Source: Actinomycetes bacterium | GTDB lineage: Bacteria > Actinomycetota > Acidimicrobiia > Acidimicrobiales > Palsa-688 | Direction: 5' to 3' | DNA length: 64,000 nucleotides | NCBI GenBank assembly: GCA_021809105.1 | Contig: JAKBAM010000002.1 | Span: forward strand, 124,001 to 188,000 | In this document: one piece after another, positions 43,398 through 52,547 of the stretch | Layout of the letters: the number at the start of each line of letters is the position of its first letter | How positions within the stretch are numbered: the first letter of the stretch is position 1 | Program-made: the position numbers and the translations under genes | Notes under the pieces: generated by a model | What the model saw: the letters and a program-made list of their open reading frames with translations, nothing else | Databases searched by the model: none | What the model was told of the DNA's origin: nothing

Positions 43398-44588
43398 TCA
43401 GGCGGCCGCGACGGTGGCGGCGTGGAGGAGGCCTCGGACGGGTCCGCGGAGGTACCAGGCTGTTCCATAATCGACGTCTGTCAGGTGATATTCCGGCGCC
43501 ATGCGGAGCAGCGTCTGGAGTGCGACCCTGGTTTCGAGGCGGGCGAGCGGCGCCCCGATGCAGAGGTGGGGCCCGTATCCGAATCCGAGGTGGGCGCGCT
43601 GCTCCCGGTCGATGTCGAAGCGGTCCGGTTCCGCCCACCGCTGCGGATCCCGGTTCGCCGCTGCTGGAAGGGTACAGACCATGTCGCCCACCTCGACGGT
43701 CACACCCGCCAGCTCGGTCGTCGTCTCCACGGTGCGTAGGACCCCGTGAAGAACGCCACACCAGCGCAGCACCTCCTCGACTACTGCGGGAATTAGACCG
43801 GGATCGGCGGCGGCTCTGCGACGTTGATCCGCGTACTGCTCGAGTACCACCAGGGCGTTCGACATGAGCTTGGCGGTTGTGTCGTAGCCGGCCAGCAGCA
43901 GCACCGATATGGCCGAGCGGATCTCTGGATCGGACATCCGGCTGTCGGCAGGCTGGTCGAGAAGCGCGGTGAGCAGGTCGTCGGGCCGGTCCTGCCGGTG
44001 ACGCTCGAACTCTTCGGCGAGGTACAGCCGCAGCTCGGCGCTGGCCTGACGCATCGCGCCCAGGGTTTCTGGGTCCTCGAGCCCGTAGGCCAGGGAGCCG
44101 GCGATCGTGCTCGACCACCGGCGGAAGTCGTCGCGCCGGTCAGCCGGGACTCCGATCATCTCCGCCAGGACCACCGTCGGGATCATCGTGAAGTCGGAGA
44201 TTATGTCGAAGCGGTCCGCCCCGTCTCGTAGCGGTTCCAGGAGATGCTCGACGGTCTCCGCGACATGGCCCTCCAAGCGGGCCACGGCAGTCCGGGTCAA
44301 CATCGGAGCGAGGGGGTTGCGCAAGCGGTGGTGTTCAGGCGGCTCGACCATGACCATGTTGCTGTCCTCGAACCACCAGACCTTCTCCCGGTCCCGGTAC
44401 TGGGCGTTCGAGAAGCGGCCGTAGTCGGTCAACACGGTCCGGCAGTCGTCGTAGCCGGGCACCATCCACGCCCGCATGGCGCCGTTCCAGACCACCCGCC
44501 CCGCGGCCCGGACCTCTTCGTAGGCGGCGAAGGGGTCAGCGATCAGCACCGGATCGAAAAAGTTGATGTCCAGACTCGCGATCGTCAC
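43398..44588 (-). CDS. cytochrome P450
   Basis: The 396-aa protein has I-helix AGYDTT, ExxR in VEEVLRW and the haem loop FGYGPHLCIGAPLAR. It is a paralogue of the P450 at 39921. GTG 44588 is chosen because AGGGGGAG lies just upstream and the paralogue starts at a similar point. It heads a minus-strand operon (P450, Rieske stub, SnoaL-like). An operator-like repeat lies 47 bases upstream. Confidence 0.95.
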   Translation of the reverse strand: MTIASLDINFFDPVLIADPFAAYEEVRAAGRVVWNGAMRAWMVPGYDDCRTVLTDYGRFSNAQYRDREKVWWFEDSNMVMVEPPEHHRLRNPLAPMLTRTAVARLEGHVAETVEHLLEPLRDGADRFDIISDFTMIPTVVLAEMIGVPADRRDDFRRWSSTIAGSLAYGLEDPETLGAMRQASAELRLYLAEEFERHRQDRPDDLLTALLDQPADSRMSDPEIRSAISVLLLAGYDTTAKLMSNALVVLEQYADQRRRAAADPGLIPAVVEEVLRWCGVLHGVLRTVETTTELAGVTVEVGDMVCTLPAAANRDPQRWAEPDRFDIDREQRAHLGFGYGPHLCIGAPLARLETRVALQTLLRMAPEYHLTDVDYGTAWYLRGPVRGLLHAATVAAA

Positions 44589-44634
44589 GCTGCTCCCCCT
44601 ACCGACGTCGGCCCCCACCGTACCAGGCGAGGCG

Positions 44635-44648
44635 AGTGAGCACCCGCT
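44635..44648 (+). promoter_or_regulatory. operator-like repeat (AGTGAGCACCCGCT)
   Basis: This copy of the recurring semi-palindrome lies between the P450 start (44588) and the end of the SDR gene (44669), where the P450 promoter should be. The left arm and centre are exact; the right arm has three changes. Confidence 0.5.
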
Positions 44649-44668
44649 CTGTTCGGCGGCTGCTCCCG

Positions 44669-45463
44669 TCAGCGGGCCAGGTCACCGCCGTCGACCACCA
44701 AGGTGCTGCCCGTCATGAACATGGAGAGGTCACTAGCGCAGAAGAGCACCACTCTGGCGACGTCGTCGGGCTGGCCTGCCCGTCCGAGCGGCCCGGCCAG
44801 CCGTGCCTCCAGATCCGGCGGCCGCCCCAGCCCGGCCTGGACGCCGGGTGTCACGATGGTGGTCGGGGCCACCGCAAGTACGCGTATGCCGGCGCCAGCG
44901 AACTCGAGTGCCAGCTGCTTGGTGAGCCCGACTATCCCGTGCTTGGTGGCCACGTAGTGCGGGATCGCCAGCCCGCGCCCACGAAGCCCTGCCACGGATG
45001 CCAGGTTGACGATAACCCCGCCGTGACCGGCTGCGACCATCCGGCGGGCCGCCTCCCGGGCGCCAGTGAAGCTCCCGGTCAGGTTGACCCCGACGACTCG
45101 ATCCCAGTCGGCATCCGACATCTCGAGAACCGGTTTCGAGGGGTATATGCCGGCGTTGTTGACCCACACGTCGAGTCGACCGAAGCGGTCGAGCGCCGAG
45201 TCGGCCGCCGCGATGATCGATGCGGAGTCGGTGACATCGAGTCCTGTGGCCGAGAGTGTCCCGCCGGTCTGACGGCCGATCTCATCCCTGGCGGCCTCCG
45301 CCGCACGCACGTCGATGTCTGCCAGCAGTACCGAAGCCCCGGCTTCGGCGAGTCGCCGGGCGATGGCACGGCCCAGACCTCTCGCTGCGCCGGTGACCAC
45401 GGCCGCCCGCCCCATGAGGGATACCAGGTCGGCCAGGGGGCGCTCAGCGGGGTCCGGGATCAA
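44669..45463 (-). CDS. SDR-family NAD(P)-dependent oxidoreductase
   Basis: SDR motifs are complete: VTGAARGLGRAIARRLAEAG, DVWVNNAGIYP, NLASVAG, YVATKHG and MTGSTLVVDGG. LLADIDV after strand 2 suggests NAD use. The frame can start at TTG 45463, which overlaps the stop of the upstream SnoaL-like gene (TTGA), or at ATG 45415. It is the second gene of a SnoaL-SDR operon on the minus strand and probably oxidises a hydroxyl group. Confidence 0.9.
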   Translation of the reverse strand: MIPDPAERPLADLVSLMGRAAVVTGAARGLGRAIARRLAEAGASVLLADIDVRAAEAARDEIGRQTGGTLSATGLDVTDSASIIAAADSALDRFGRLDVWVNNAGIYPSKPVLEMSDADWDRVVGVNLTGSFTGAREAARRMVAAGHGGVIVNLASVAGLRGRGLAIPHYVATKHGIVGLTKQLALEFAGAGIRVLAVAPTTIVTPGVQAGLGRPPDLEARLAGPLGRAGQPDDVARVVLFCASDLSMFMTGSTLVVDGGDLAR

Positions 45464-45879
45464 CGGCTGGTTGCGGTCCCCGGGTTGAGGCTCTCGACGA
45501 ACCCGTCCATACTGAGGCCATCGCGCATCGGGACATCGGTGTAGACGCGAGCCCGGCGGATCAGGCCGTCCTCGACCTCGAGTACGTTCATGTTGGGAAC
45601 CATCGTGCCGTTGGCGTGCTCGACAAGCGCCTCGAGGTAGACGCGGTTACCCACTACGGCGGTGGAGATCACCTCGAATCGGCTCGCTGGGTTGTCCTCC
45701 CAGATCCGAGCCCACGCCCGGCGGTACGTCTCCCGCCCACTCCAGCTCCGGTCCGGGCGCAACGGATGGACCGCCACGACCTCCGGGTGCCAGCACGAGA
45801 CCAGGGACTCGAGGTCCTTGTTCGTCTGGGCGTTCAGATACCGATCCAGCAGTGCTGCTGGCTCGTCCGAGTCGTCCAC
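45460..45879 (-). CDS. SnoaL-like (NTF2-fold) protein
   Basis: From GTG 45879, behind AAGGGAGGGG, the 139-aa protein reads DEPAALLDRYLNAQTNKDLESLVSCWHPEVVAVHPLRPDRSWSGRETYRRAWARIWEDNP and then VPNMNVLEVEDGLIRRARVYTDVP. This is a typical SnoaL-like fold. It overlaps the SDR gene downstream and is divergent from the DUF35 gene at 46048. The region between carries an operator-like repeat. Confidence 0.8.
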   Translation of the reverse strand: MDDSDEPAALLDRYLNAQTNKDLESLVSCWHPEVVAVHPLRPDRSWSGRETYRRAWARIWEDNPASRFEVISTAVVGNRVYLEALVEHANGTMVPNMNVLEVEDGLIRRARVYTDVPMRDGLSMDGFVESLNPGTATSR

Positions 45880-45969
45880 GGCTGGCCCCTCCCTTCCGTG
45901 ACAAGTCTCCTCGCAGGACCAAACTATCGCTGCTCCAGGCATTCTAGGACGGTGGCGGCGACTCACGTT

Positions 45970-45983
45970 AGCGAGCACTCATT
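45970..45983 (+). promoter_or_regulatory. operator-like repeat (AGCGAGCACTCATT)
   Basis: This copy of the recurring semi-palindrome lies in the gap between divergent genes (45879 and 46048). The centre GAGCACTCA is exact. Confidence 0.55.
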
Positions 45984-46047
45984 CTGCTCAGCTGATTAGA
46001 GTGCCGGAGGGCTTGGGGCTGGCACAGCGGAGGAGGGGTGGGCGACC

Positions 46048-46482
46048 TTGAACAATCCGGAAGGCTTGAACCGACCGGAAGCGATGCCCGCGCCTGTCGT
46101 TGCGCCGATCAACGAGGTGATGTTCGCGGCAGCGGCGGAGGGCCGCCTGTCCGTGCAGCGTTGCGTCCGGTGCGGCGCCCATCGCTACCCCCCCGCCGAG
46201 GGTTGCTACCGCTGCGGTGGCCTCGACTGGGCCTGGAGCGATCTCCCCGGCACCGGGACGGTCTACTCGTACACATGGATCCCCGACCGTGGGCGTGACG
46301 GCCGGCTCTACAACGTCGCAGTGGTGGATGTCGACGGGACCGAGGGCGATCCTGTCCGAGTCCTCGCCAACGTGGTCGATGCCTGGTGTCAAGGAGAGAT
46401 AGTGGTCGGGCAACGGGTGGAGATGATACCGGTGCCTTTCGGCGACCGGCTCGCGCTTCCGGGCTTCAGGAGACTGCAATGA
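46048..46482 (+). CDS. DUF35 / OB-fold zinc-ribbon protein
   Basis: The 144-aa protein has a rubredoxin-like zinc ribbon with Cys 39, 42, 53 and 56 (CVRCGAHRYPPAEGCYRC), then an OB fold (GTGTVYSYTWIPDRGRDGRLYNVAVVDVDG). DUF35 proteins are acyl-CoA-binding partners of thiolase-fold enzymes; in steroid catabolism the DUF35 part of ChsH2 works with Ltp2. The start is TTG 46048 after a GGAGGAGGGG stretch. Its stop overlaps the ATG of the thiolase gene by four bases. Confidence 0.88.
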   Translation: MNNPEGLNRPEAMPAPVVAPINEVMFAAAAEGRLSVQRCVRCGAHRYPPAEGCYRCGGLDWAWSDLPGTGTVYSYTWIPDRGRDGRLYNVAVVDVDGTEGDPVRVLANVVDAWCQGEIVVGQRVEMIPVPFGDRLALPGFRRLQ

Positions 46483-47663
46483 CCGAACGCTTTGGTGCCG
46501 ACGCGGCGTGCGTGGTCGGGATCGGCCACTCTGAGTACGGTGGCCGGGGTACGTTGGCGGCCAAGGGTCTGAGCCGCCTTGCTGTCGACGCCGTCAGGGA
46601 CGCTTGCGACGACGCCGGTCTGGATCCCGCAGACGTCGATGGCTTCTCCGGTTACTGTGACGATCCCACCGTGCCCGCTGACCTGGCGGTTTCGCTCGGT
46701 ACCAGGGAGCTGCGCTACTCCGGGCTCGTTTGGGGTGGCCGCGGTTCGGGGCTCCCGGGGGCCATGGCCAACGCCTACATGGCCGTGAGCTCGGGGATGG
46801 CCAGGTATGTGGTCGTGGTCCGCTCGCTCGTCCAGCAGGCCCGGCTCGGCCAGTCCCTGGCGGCTGGGGTCCAGCCGGGCGACCCACTCCCGCTGGCGGC
46901 GTCATATACGGCGCCGTTCGGGATGGTGCTACCCGCCGCGATCTACGCTTTGAAGGCCCGACGCCACATGGCCCTTTACGGCACCAGCACTGATCACTTC
47001 GCCGCTGTCAGCATTCATGCGAGACGCAACGCCGCCACGAATCCCGACGCCCGTTTCCGCTCTGAGATAACTCTGGAGGAGCATCACGCCTCCCGCCTAA
47101 TCGCCGACCCGTTGCGCCTGCTCGACTGCTGCATGGAGTCCGACGGCGCCGCCGCGGCGGTTATCACCACGCCGGAGCGGGCTCGCGACCTGCGCCGACC
47201 GGCTGTGTCGATACGAGCGGTCTCCATGACCGGGGAGTACAAGTGGGCGACCGCGTCGTTCAACACTATCGACGAGGACTATGCCAGCACCGGGCAGAGA
47301 CGAGCGGCCCGGGACCTATGGGTCCGGGCCGCCATGGGTCCCGACGATGTCGACGTCGCGCTCATCTATGATGCGTTCACCCCCTCCGTGATCATGAGCC
47401 TGGAAGACTGGGGGTTCTGCCCCATCGGCGAAGGGGGCCCTTTCGTCGCCGAGGGACGGATCGACCGGGACGGCACCATCCCGGTGAACCCCCACGGAGG
47501 CCACCTGGCGGAGGTATACCTGCAGGGCATCACCCACCTCCTGGAAGGCGTGCGCCAGCTGCGGGGAACCGCGTGCAACCAAATTGCCGGGGCGGAGACC
47601 GCCCTGTACGCCTCAGGGGTGGGGGCGTCCCCCGGCGGTGGCTTCGTCCTGACCAGGATGTAG
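46479..47663 (+). CDS. thiolase-fold lyase (Ltp2-like) partner of DUF35
   Basis: The 394-aa protein is SCP2/Ltp2-like: VVGIGHSEYGGRGTLAAKGLSRLAVDAVRDACDDAGLDPADVDGFSGY, VDVALIYDAFTPSVIMSLEDWGFC and NPHGGHLAEVYLQGITHLLEGVRQLRG. The N-terminal nucleophile region reads GLVWGGRGSGLPG with no Cys, and no GHP motif is seen, so Claisen thiolysis is unlikely. Retro-aldol cleavage of a beta-hydroxyacyl-CoA is the better guess. It is co-translated with the DUF35 gene. Confidence 0.87.
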   Translation: MTERFGADAACVVGIGHSEYGGRGTLAAKGLSRLAVDAVRDACDDAGLDPADVDGFSGYCDDPTVPADLAVSLGTRELRYSGLVWGGRGSGLPGAMANAYMAVSSGMARYVVVVRSLVQQARLGQSLAAGVQPGDPLPLAASYTAPFGMVLPAAIYALKARRHMALYGTSTDHFAAVSIHARRNAATNPDARFRSEITLEEHHASRLIADPLRLLDCCMESDGAAAAVITTPERARDLRRPAVSIRAVSMTGEYKWATASFNTIDEDYASTGQRRAARDLWVRAAMGPDDVDVALIYDAFTPSVIMSLEDWGFCPIGEGGPFVAEGRIDRDGTIPVNPHGGHLAEVYLQGITHLLEGVRQLRGTACNQIAGAETALYASGVGASPGGGFVLTRM

Positions 47664-47677
47664 GGTCCGAACAAGTG

Positions 47678-47691
47678 AGTAAGCACTGACT
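47678..47691 (+). promoter_or_regulatory. operator-like repeat (AGTAAGCACTGACT)
   Basis: This copy of the recurring semi-palindrome lies 42 bases before the LLM gene at 47733. Only one position departs from AGTRAG-CA-CTYACT. It is preceded by CAAGTGAG, an extra half-site. Confidence 0.6.
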
Positions 47692-47732
47692 ACGCTACTG
47701 AGTACCGCCGACCACCCGAGAAGGAGGCCTGG

Positions 47733-48689
47733 ATGACCCCGCGGATCTCCTCGGATCGCATCGTCATGGGTGCTGCCGCGTTGCCGGAGCCCGAGCGAGA
47801 ATGGCTGGCGGAGGCGGAACGCCTGCCGATCGAGTCGGTGTGGCAGGGCGGCCACGTCCTGCCGCCCACCTACACCGGTGAGACCATCACTCGCCTGGCG
47901 CTCATGGCGGCGTGGACGGAGAGATTGCGGGTCGGTACGTCGGTGCTGGTGCTCCCTTTGTACAACCCGGTGATGGTCGCCAAGCAGCTAGCCGATATCG
48001 ACTCCCGCTCGGGCGGCCGCCTGTCCGTGGGCCTCGGAGTGGGCGGCGAGTTCGCGAAGGAGTTCGAGGCGGTCGGCGTGGACATCAAGCAACGAGGGGC
48101 CCGCACCGACGAAGCCATCGCCGTGCTGCGCCAGCTGTGGACCGGCCGGCGGGTCAGCCACCACGGGCGGTTCTTCCATTTCGACGACGTCGAGATGCAT
48201 CCGGTCGAGGAGCCCTCGGCGGGCCGACCGCTCATGCACGATGGCGGCCCGCCGCTGTTGATCTCCGGCCGCAAGGATTTGGCCATGAGGCGCGCCGCCC
48301 GGCTGGGTGACGGGTGGATGCCCTACCTGGTGTCCCCGAGGGCGTATGCCCGGTCGGTCGAAGTGATCCGCAAGGAGGCGGCGGAAGCGGGACGCGACCT
48401 GGGCGGGTTCGAGTGGGCGATGTACGCGTACTGCTCCATCCGGGCCGACGGCGACCGAGCCCGCTCGGACGTCAGGCAGTTCCTGGGCAGCGCCTACGGT
48501 GACAAGCCGCAGGAGCTTCTCGACCGGATCGCACCCTCGGGCACGCCCGGGGAGGTGGCCGAGCGCCTCCAGGAGTACGCGGACGCGGGGGTTCGCCACT
48601 TCATCGTCAGCCCGGCCGCTCATCGCGACACCCTGGAGGTAGTGCGGTTGGCGGCACTCGAGGTCCTACCGCAGCTGGTCACGCGATGA
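47733..48689 (+). CDS. LLM-class F420-dependent oxidoreductase
   Basis: The 318-aa TIM-barrel protein shows the luciferase-like fold: ERLRVGTSVLVLPLYNPVMVAKQLADIDSRSGGRLSVGLGVGGEFAKEFEAVGVD, RGARTDEAIAVLRQLW and LISGRKDLAMRRAARLGDGWMP. The gaps at NPVMVAKQLA and GVGGEF match the F420 subgroup. It would transfer hydride between F420 and an alcohol, ketone or enoyl group. The start is ATG 47733 after AGAAGGAGG. Its stop overlaps the CoA-transferase start (ATGA). Confidence 0.87.
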   Translation: MTPRISSDRIVMGAAALPEPEREWLAEAERLPIESVWQGGHVLPPTYTGETITRLALMAAWTERLRVGTSVLVLPLYNPVMVAKQLADIDSRSGGRLSVGLGVGGEFAKEFEAVGVDIKQRGARTDEAIAVLRQLWTGRRVSHHGRFFHFDDVEMHPVEEPSAGRPLMHDGGPPLLISGRKDLAMRRAARLGDGWMPYLVSPRAYARSVEVIRKEAAEAGRDLGGFEWAMYAYCSIRADGDRARSDVRQFLGSAYGDKPQELLDRIAPSGTPGEVAERLQEYADAGVRHFIVSPAAHRDTLEVVRLAALEVLPQLVTR

Positions 48690-50932
48690 CCGGTCCCTGC
48701 ACCGGCCTGCGGGTGGTGGAGCTGGCGGCCGGCGTGAGCGAGCTGGGTCTCGGGCTGGCCGGAGGTTTCCCCGGCGCGCTGCTCGCTGATCTGGGTGCCG
48801 AGGTGACACGGGTCGTGTCATCGTCGACAGCACCGATTGACGCGGGAGTCGAGTGGGGTCGGGTGTGGCACCGCGGCAAGACGACGCTTCGGCGGGACGA
48901 TCCGGCGGAGATCAGGCCCCTGCTGGCCCGGGCGGACGTCGCCTTGGTGTACGGGCCCGAGGAGCTCGTCGAGGGCCGGGGTCTCGGTTGCAGCGACCTG
49001 TCCGGGGAGCCGACGCTCGTGTATGCCCGATGCCGGCCGAGCCGCACCGCGAAGGGCGCAGCATCCGACTACGGCCTCTTGGTGGAGGCGCGCGCCGGGT
49101 TCTGCACTCAGCTTCCGGGCCACCGCAGCGGCCCGACCTTCGTCGACGTGAGGGCCCCGGGATCAGGTGCCGCCTTCGTGCTGACCGCGTCGGTTCTCGC
49201 CTTGTTGAGGAGACGCGAGGTGACGGGTGAGGGCGGATGGTGCGAGACCTCCCTCTACGACGGAATGCTGGCGACGCTCGGGTGCATGATCGGGAGGTCC
49301 GAGCGGGGTGGTCCCGGTATCGAGACCTACTGGGAGAAGGGCTCCTGGTTCCCCAACTTCCTGTACCGCTGCGCCGACGGCCGCCTTTTGCAGGTCTGGT
49401 TCGGCGGCAAGGGCATGTACGCCAAGCTGATCCAGGTGCTGGGTGACGAGCCGAGCGATCGGGGCTACTACGCCGACCAGGCGACCGGCCGGCTGAATGA
49501 CCGGGCTCTCCGGTGGCAGGCGGCCTTCGCTACGGAGGTCCGCGACGTGTGGATCGGCAGGCTCAGGGAGGCCGGCGTGGCATGCGAGCCCGTCCTCGGG
49601 CCCGGCGAGGCGCTGGCCGACCCCCACCTCGAGGAGACCGGGCTCGCGATCAGGGAGTCCAACGGGGATCTGATGGTCGGCTGCCCGGTGGCGGTGGAGC
49701 CGACTCATGGGATCTCAGGCTCGTCCAGCGAGCCGCCGCCGGTGAGGTCGCTGCTCGACGGACTCAAGGTCGTCGACTTCTCCATGTTCGTCGCCGGGCC
49801 GCTGGCGGGGCAGGTGCTGGCGGACCTCGGTGCAGAGGTGGTCAAAGTCGAGCCTCCGACGGGCGAGGCCATGCGCGGCGCGGCCTACGCGGTGGCGGCC
49901 TGCCAGAGAGGTAAGCGGAGCCTCGCGATCGACATCAACGAGCCCATGGCTCGTCCGGTCGTGGAGCGGCTGCTGCGGTGGGCGGACGTGGTCCTTCACA
50001 ACTTTCGAGTGGGAGTGTCGGAACGCCTCGGCATCGACGAGGCCACCGTGGCGCGCCTCAACCCCCGAGCGGTGTACTGCCACGTCAGCGGATTCGGGAA
50101 TACAGGACACCGGGCCCGCTTCCCCGGGAACGACGCCTTGATGCAGGCGCTCACGGGGTTCGAGGCCGCGGTTGGAGGAGCTGGCAACGATCCCATCGCC
50201 GCCACGTGGATACCGATCGACATGTCCGGAGGCTGGATCGCTGCCGCCGGGCTACTGGCAGGCCTTTACGCCCGGGCCCGTACCGGCCAGGGGCAGACAG
50301 TGAGGTGCAGCTTGCTGGGTGCCGGCATGGTTCTGCAGAGCGGGGTGTTCCACCGCCATGGTGCGCTGGTGCAAGGCCCGCGCCTCGATGGCGATCAGAC
50401 GGGCTACGGGCCGGGCTACCGGATCTATCGCGCTGGCGACGGGCAGTGGATCGCCGTCGTCGTGGCCGATCCCGACGCCTGGGCCCGTATGCGCGGGGAG
50501 CCGGCGTTTGCCGGACTGCCGGCGGAGTACACCCCTCTGAGGCGGGGAGACGACGACCGGCCCGCCGTCGAGGCCGAGCGGGTGGTGGCGGCCGGGTTGG
50601 AGACGGCGCCGGCGGGCATCTGGGTCGATCGCCTCCGGGAGCTGGGCGTGTCCGCCGAGGTGGTTGTCGAGGCTGACCGAGACGAGTTCCGAAGTGGGAT
50701 CCTCGACGACCCCGTCAACCGGCAGCTCGGCAGGGTCGTAACCTATGAGACCGCCGACTGGGGTCGTTTCGAGCAGATCGGTCCGCTGGTGCGGACCGGT
50801 CCCGCCCCTTTATCGGGACCGGAGCTCATGCTTCCGGGCATCGGCGAGCACAGCAGGCGGGTGCTGGCCGATCTAGGGTTCGCCGAAGAGGAGATCAACG
50901 CCTTGGTGGAAGCCAAGGTGGTGGTCGAGTAG
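48686..50932 (+). CDS. double-length CaiB/BaiF family CoA-transferase
   Basis: This 748-aa protein holds two family III CoA-transferase units in tandem. The first begins LRVVELAAGVSELGLGLAGGFPGALLADLGAEVTRV. The second, from about residue 355, begins LKVVDFSMFVAGPLAGQVLADLGAEVVKVEPPTGEAMRG and has YCHVSGFGNTGHRARFPGNDALMQALTGFE and IPIDMSGGWIAAAGLLAGLYAR with the expected Asp. Single-unit enzymes have about 400 aa and dimerise in linked rings, so this could be one ring in one chain. It would move CoA between acids. It is paralogous to 59599-61863. ATG 48686 overlaps the LLM stop. Confidence 0.88.
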   Translation: MTGPCTGLRVVELAAGVSELGLGLAGGFPGALLADLGAEVTRVVSSSTAPIDAGVEWGRVWHRGKTTLRRDDPAEIRPLLARADVALVYGPEELVEGRGLGCSDLSGEPTLVYARCRPSRTAKGAASDYGLLVEARAGFCTQLPGHRSGPTFVDVRAPGSGAAFVLTASVLALLRRREVTGEGGWCETSLYDGMLATLGCMIGRSERGGPGIETYWEKGSWFPNFLYRCADGRLLQVWFGGKGMYAKLIQVLGDEPSDRGYYADQATGRLNDRALRWQAAFATEVRDVWIGRLREAGVACEPVLGPGEALADPHLEETGLAIRESNGDLMVGCPVAVEPTHGISGSSSEPPPVRSLLDGLKVVDFSMFVAGPLAGQVLADLGAEVVKVEPPTGEAMRGAAYAVAACQRGKRSLAIDINEPMARPVVERLLRWADVVLHNFRVGVSERLGIDEATVARLNPRAVYCHVSGFGNTGHRARFPGNDALMQALTGFEAAVGGAGNDPIAATWIPIDMSGGWIAAAGLLAGLYARARTGQGQTVRCSLLGAGMVLQSGVFHRHGALVQGPRLDGDQTGYGPGYRIYRAGDGQWIAVVVADPDAWARMRGEPAFAGLPAEYTPLRRGDDDRPAVEAERVVAAGLETAPAGIWVDRLRELGVSAEVVVEADRDEFRSGILDDPVNRQLGRVVTYETADWGRFEQIGPLVRTGPAPLSGPELMLPGIGEHSRRVLADLGFAEEEINALVEAKVVVE

Positions 50933-50934
50933 CG

Positions 50935-52116
50935 CTACCAGCCGGTGAGGATGGCGGCGCCAGCCTCGAATCCGCCGACGTTTGCCACTGCGGCCACCTC
51001 CGCGCCTTCGACCTGGCGGTCGCCGGCTTCACCTCGCAGTTGCCTGACCGCCTCGGCGGTGTGGCCGAACCCGGCGTGGAGACGGCCCCCCGAGAGCTGA
51101 CCACCCCAGGTGTTGAGAGGAAGCTGGCCGTCGAGGGCGATCCTGGCGCCCCCTTCTACGAATTGGCCTGCCTCGCCCGCCTGACAGAAGCCCATCGCCT
51201 CCAGCCACCACACCGCTTCGATCATAAAACCGTCGTAGAGCTGGGCCACATCGACGTCCGTGGGTCGTAGGTCGGTACGGCTCCACATGGCCTGGGCGGT
51301 GGCGTAACCGACCCGGGTGAAGTCCTCGAGTAGCTCCCAGGCCGGCCGGCCGTCGATCACCCCAGCCATGGCCTCGATGCGCACCGGCGAGCGGAGATCG
51401 CCTGCCGCCTCCGACGTCGATACAACGATGGCGGTAGAGCCGTCGGCGGGAACGTCACAGTCGTAGAGGCAAATGGGGTACGAGATCATCCTGGACCCCA
51501 TGTACTCGTCCAAGGTCAGGGGTTGGCGGTACACCGCGTCGGGGTTCAAGGCGGCGTGGGCCCGCTGGGTTATAGGGATCCATGCCAGCTGCTCCCGCTT
51601 GACCCCGAAATCGTGCAGGTAGCGGGTGGCGTAGGGCGCGACTTGGCAGACGGGTGAGAGCGCGCCGACAGGCAGCAGCCACGCCAGGGGCCCCTCCGCC
51701 CGGGGATGGATCGAGCCGTAAGCTGGCCTACCACCGGCCTTCCTTGCCGCGCTGCCCTCCTTCACGGTTCGCCAGACCACGGCGTGACGGGCCTCGCCCG
51801 TCGCCACTGCCTGCGCCGGTCCGTAGAACGGGAGGCTCATACCCTCCACTTGTCCCTGCCGCCAGGTCGTGGTGATGCCGAGGGCGTCTTGAACCTCGTA
51901 CAGGTTGCCGTTGGCGTAGCCAGGCAAGTTGGCCTTGCCGCCACCGGGGAACATCGCGAGGCCGTCGATATCGTCGATAGTTAGGCCGGCGTCATGGACG
52001 GCCGCGGTGATGGCGTCCAGAGTTAGCTGCAGGCCCGAGCGGTCAATCTGGCGGCCGATGACCGACTGCCCGACTCCCGAGATGACCGCTCGCCTCTCGA
52101 GGCGGTCGTGTCCCAT
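50935..52116 (-). CDS. thiolase-fold lyase (Ltp2-like) partner of DUF35
   Basis: The 393-aa protein has RRAVISGVGQSVIGRQIDRSGLQLTLDAITAAVHDAGLTIDDIDGLAMFPG, VDVAQLYDGFMIEAVWWLEAMGFC and NTWGGQLSGGRLHAGFGHTAEAVRQLRG. It resembles the C-terminal part of the fusion at 33077. No nucleophile Cys is found near MSLPFYGPAQAVATG. ATG 52116 shares one base with the DUF35 stop, so the pair is coupled. The function is inferred as aldol-type cleavage. Confidence 0.87.
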   Translation of the reverse strand: MGHDRLERRAVISGVGQSVIGRQIDRSGLQLTLDAITAAVHDAGLTIDDIDGLAMFPGGGKANLPGYANGNLYEVQDALGITTTWRQGQVEGMSLPFYGPAQAVATGEARHAVVWRTVKEGSAARKAGGRPAYGSIHPRAEGPLAWLLPVGALSPVCQVAPYATRYLHDFGVKREQLAWIPITQRAHAALNPDAVYRQPLTLDEYMGSRMISYPICLYDCDVPADGSTAIVVSTSEAAGDLRSPVRIEAMAGVIDGRPAWELLEDFTRVGYATAQAMWSRTDLRPTDVDVAQLYDGFMIEAVWWLEAMGFCQAGEAGQFVEGGARIALDGQLPLNTWGGQLSGGRLHAGFGHTAEAVRQLRGEAGDRQVEGAEVAAVANVGGFEAGAAILTGW

Positions 52117-52547
52117 CAAGGTGCCGGCCCGAGCATCACGAACGAGGGAATGGCGTAGCCGCCCGGACCTGGCTCGAAGCCCACCTCCACCTCGGCGTCG
52201 ATGGCCGCCTCCTCCGGGGCGCACCCCCGGAGGCGCCCCACGACCCTCACACCTGGGCAGCCAGGGAACTCGACGATGGCGATGGCGTAGGGCACCTCCA
52301 GATCAGGAAGCCAACGCTGGTAGTTGACTGTGTAGCTGTAGATCCGGCCGCGCCCGGTGACCTCGACGGAGCGCATCGACCGGGACCGGCAAGTGCGGCA
52401 CATACCCCGCGGTGGGAAGGAGAAGGCGCTGCAGTCATCGCACTGGTCCACCACCAGACGCCCCTCGGAGGCCGCTGTCCAGAATGCCTCCGTCTCCTCG
52501 GTCACATCCGGCGGTATGCCCACCGTCGCATCCGTTCCGCCGCTCAC
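52116..52547 (-). CDS. DUF35 / OB-fold zinc-ribbon protein
   Basis: From GTG 52547 the protein has 143 aa. The zinc ribbon uses Cys 36, 39, 50 and 53 (CDDCSAFSFPPRGMCRTC) and the OB fold reads GRGRIYSYTVNYQRWLPDLEVPYAIAIVEF. It is translated between the acyl-CoA ligase (4-base overlap, GTGA) and its thiolase-fold partner (1-base overlap). This order, ligase then DUF35 then thiolase, links CoA activation to chain cleavage. Confidence 0.87.
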   Translation of the reverse strand: MSGGTDATVGIPPDVTEETEAFWTAASEGRLVVDQCDDCSAFSFPPRGMCRTCRSRSMRSVEVTGRGRIYSYTVNYQRWLPDLEVPYAIAIVEFPGCPGVRVVGRLRGCAPEEAAIDAEVEVGFEPGPGGYAIPSFVMLGPAP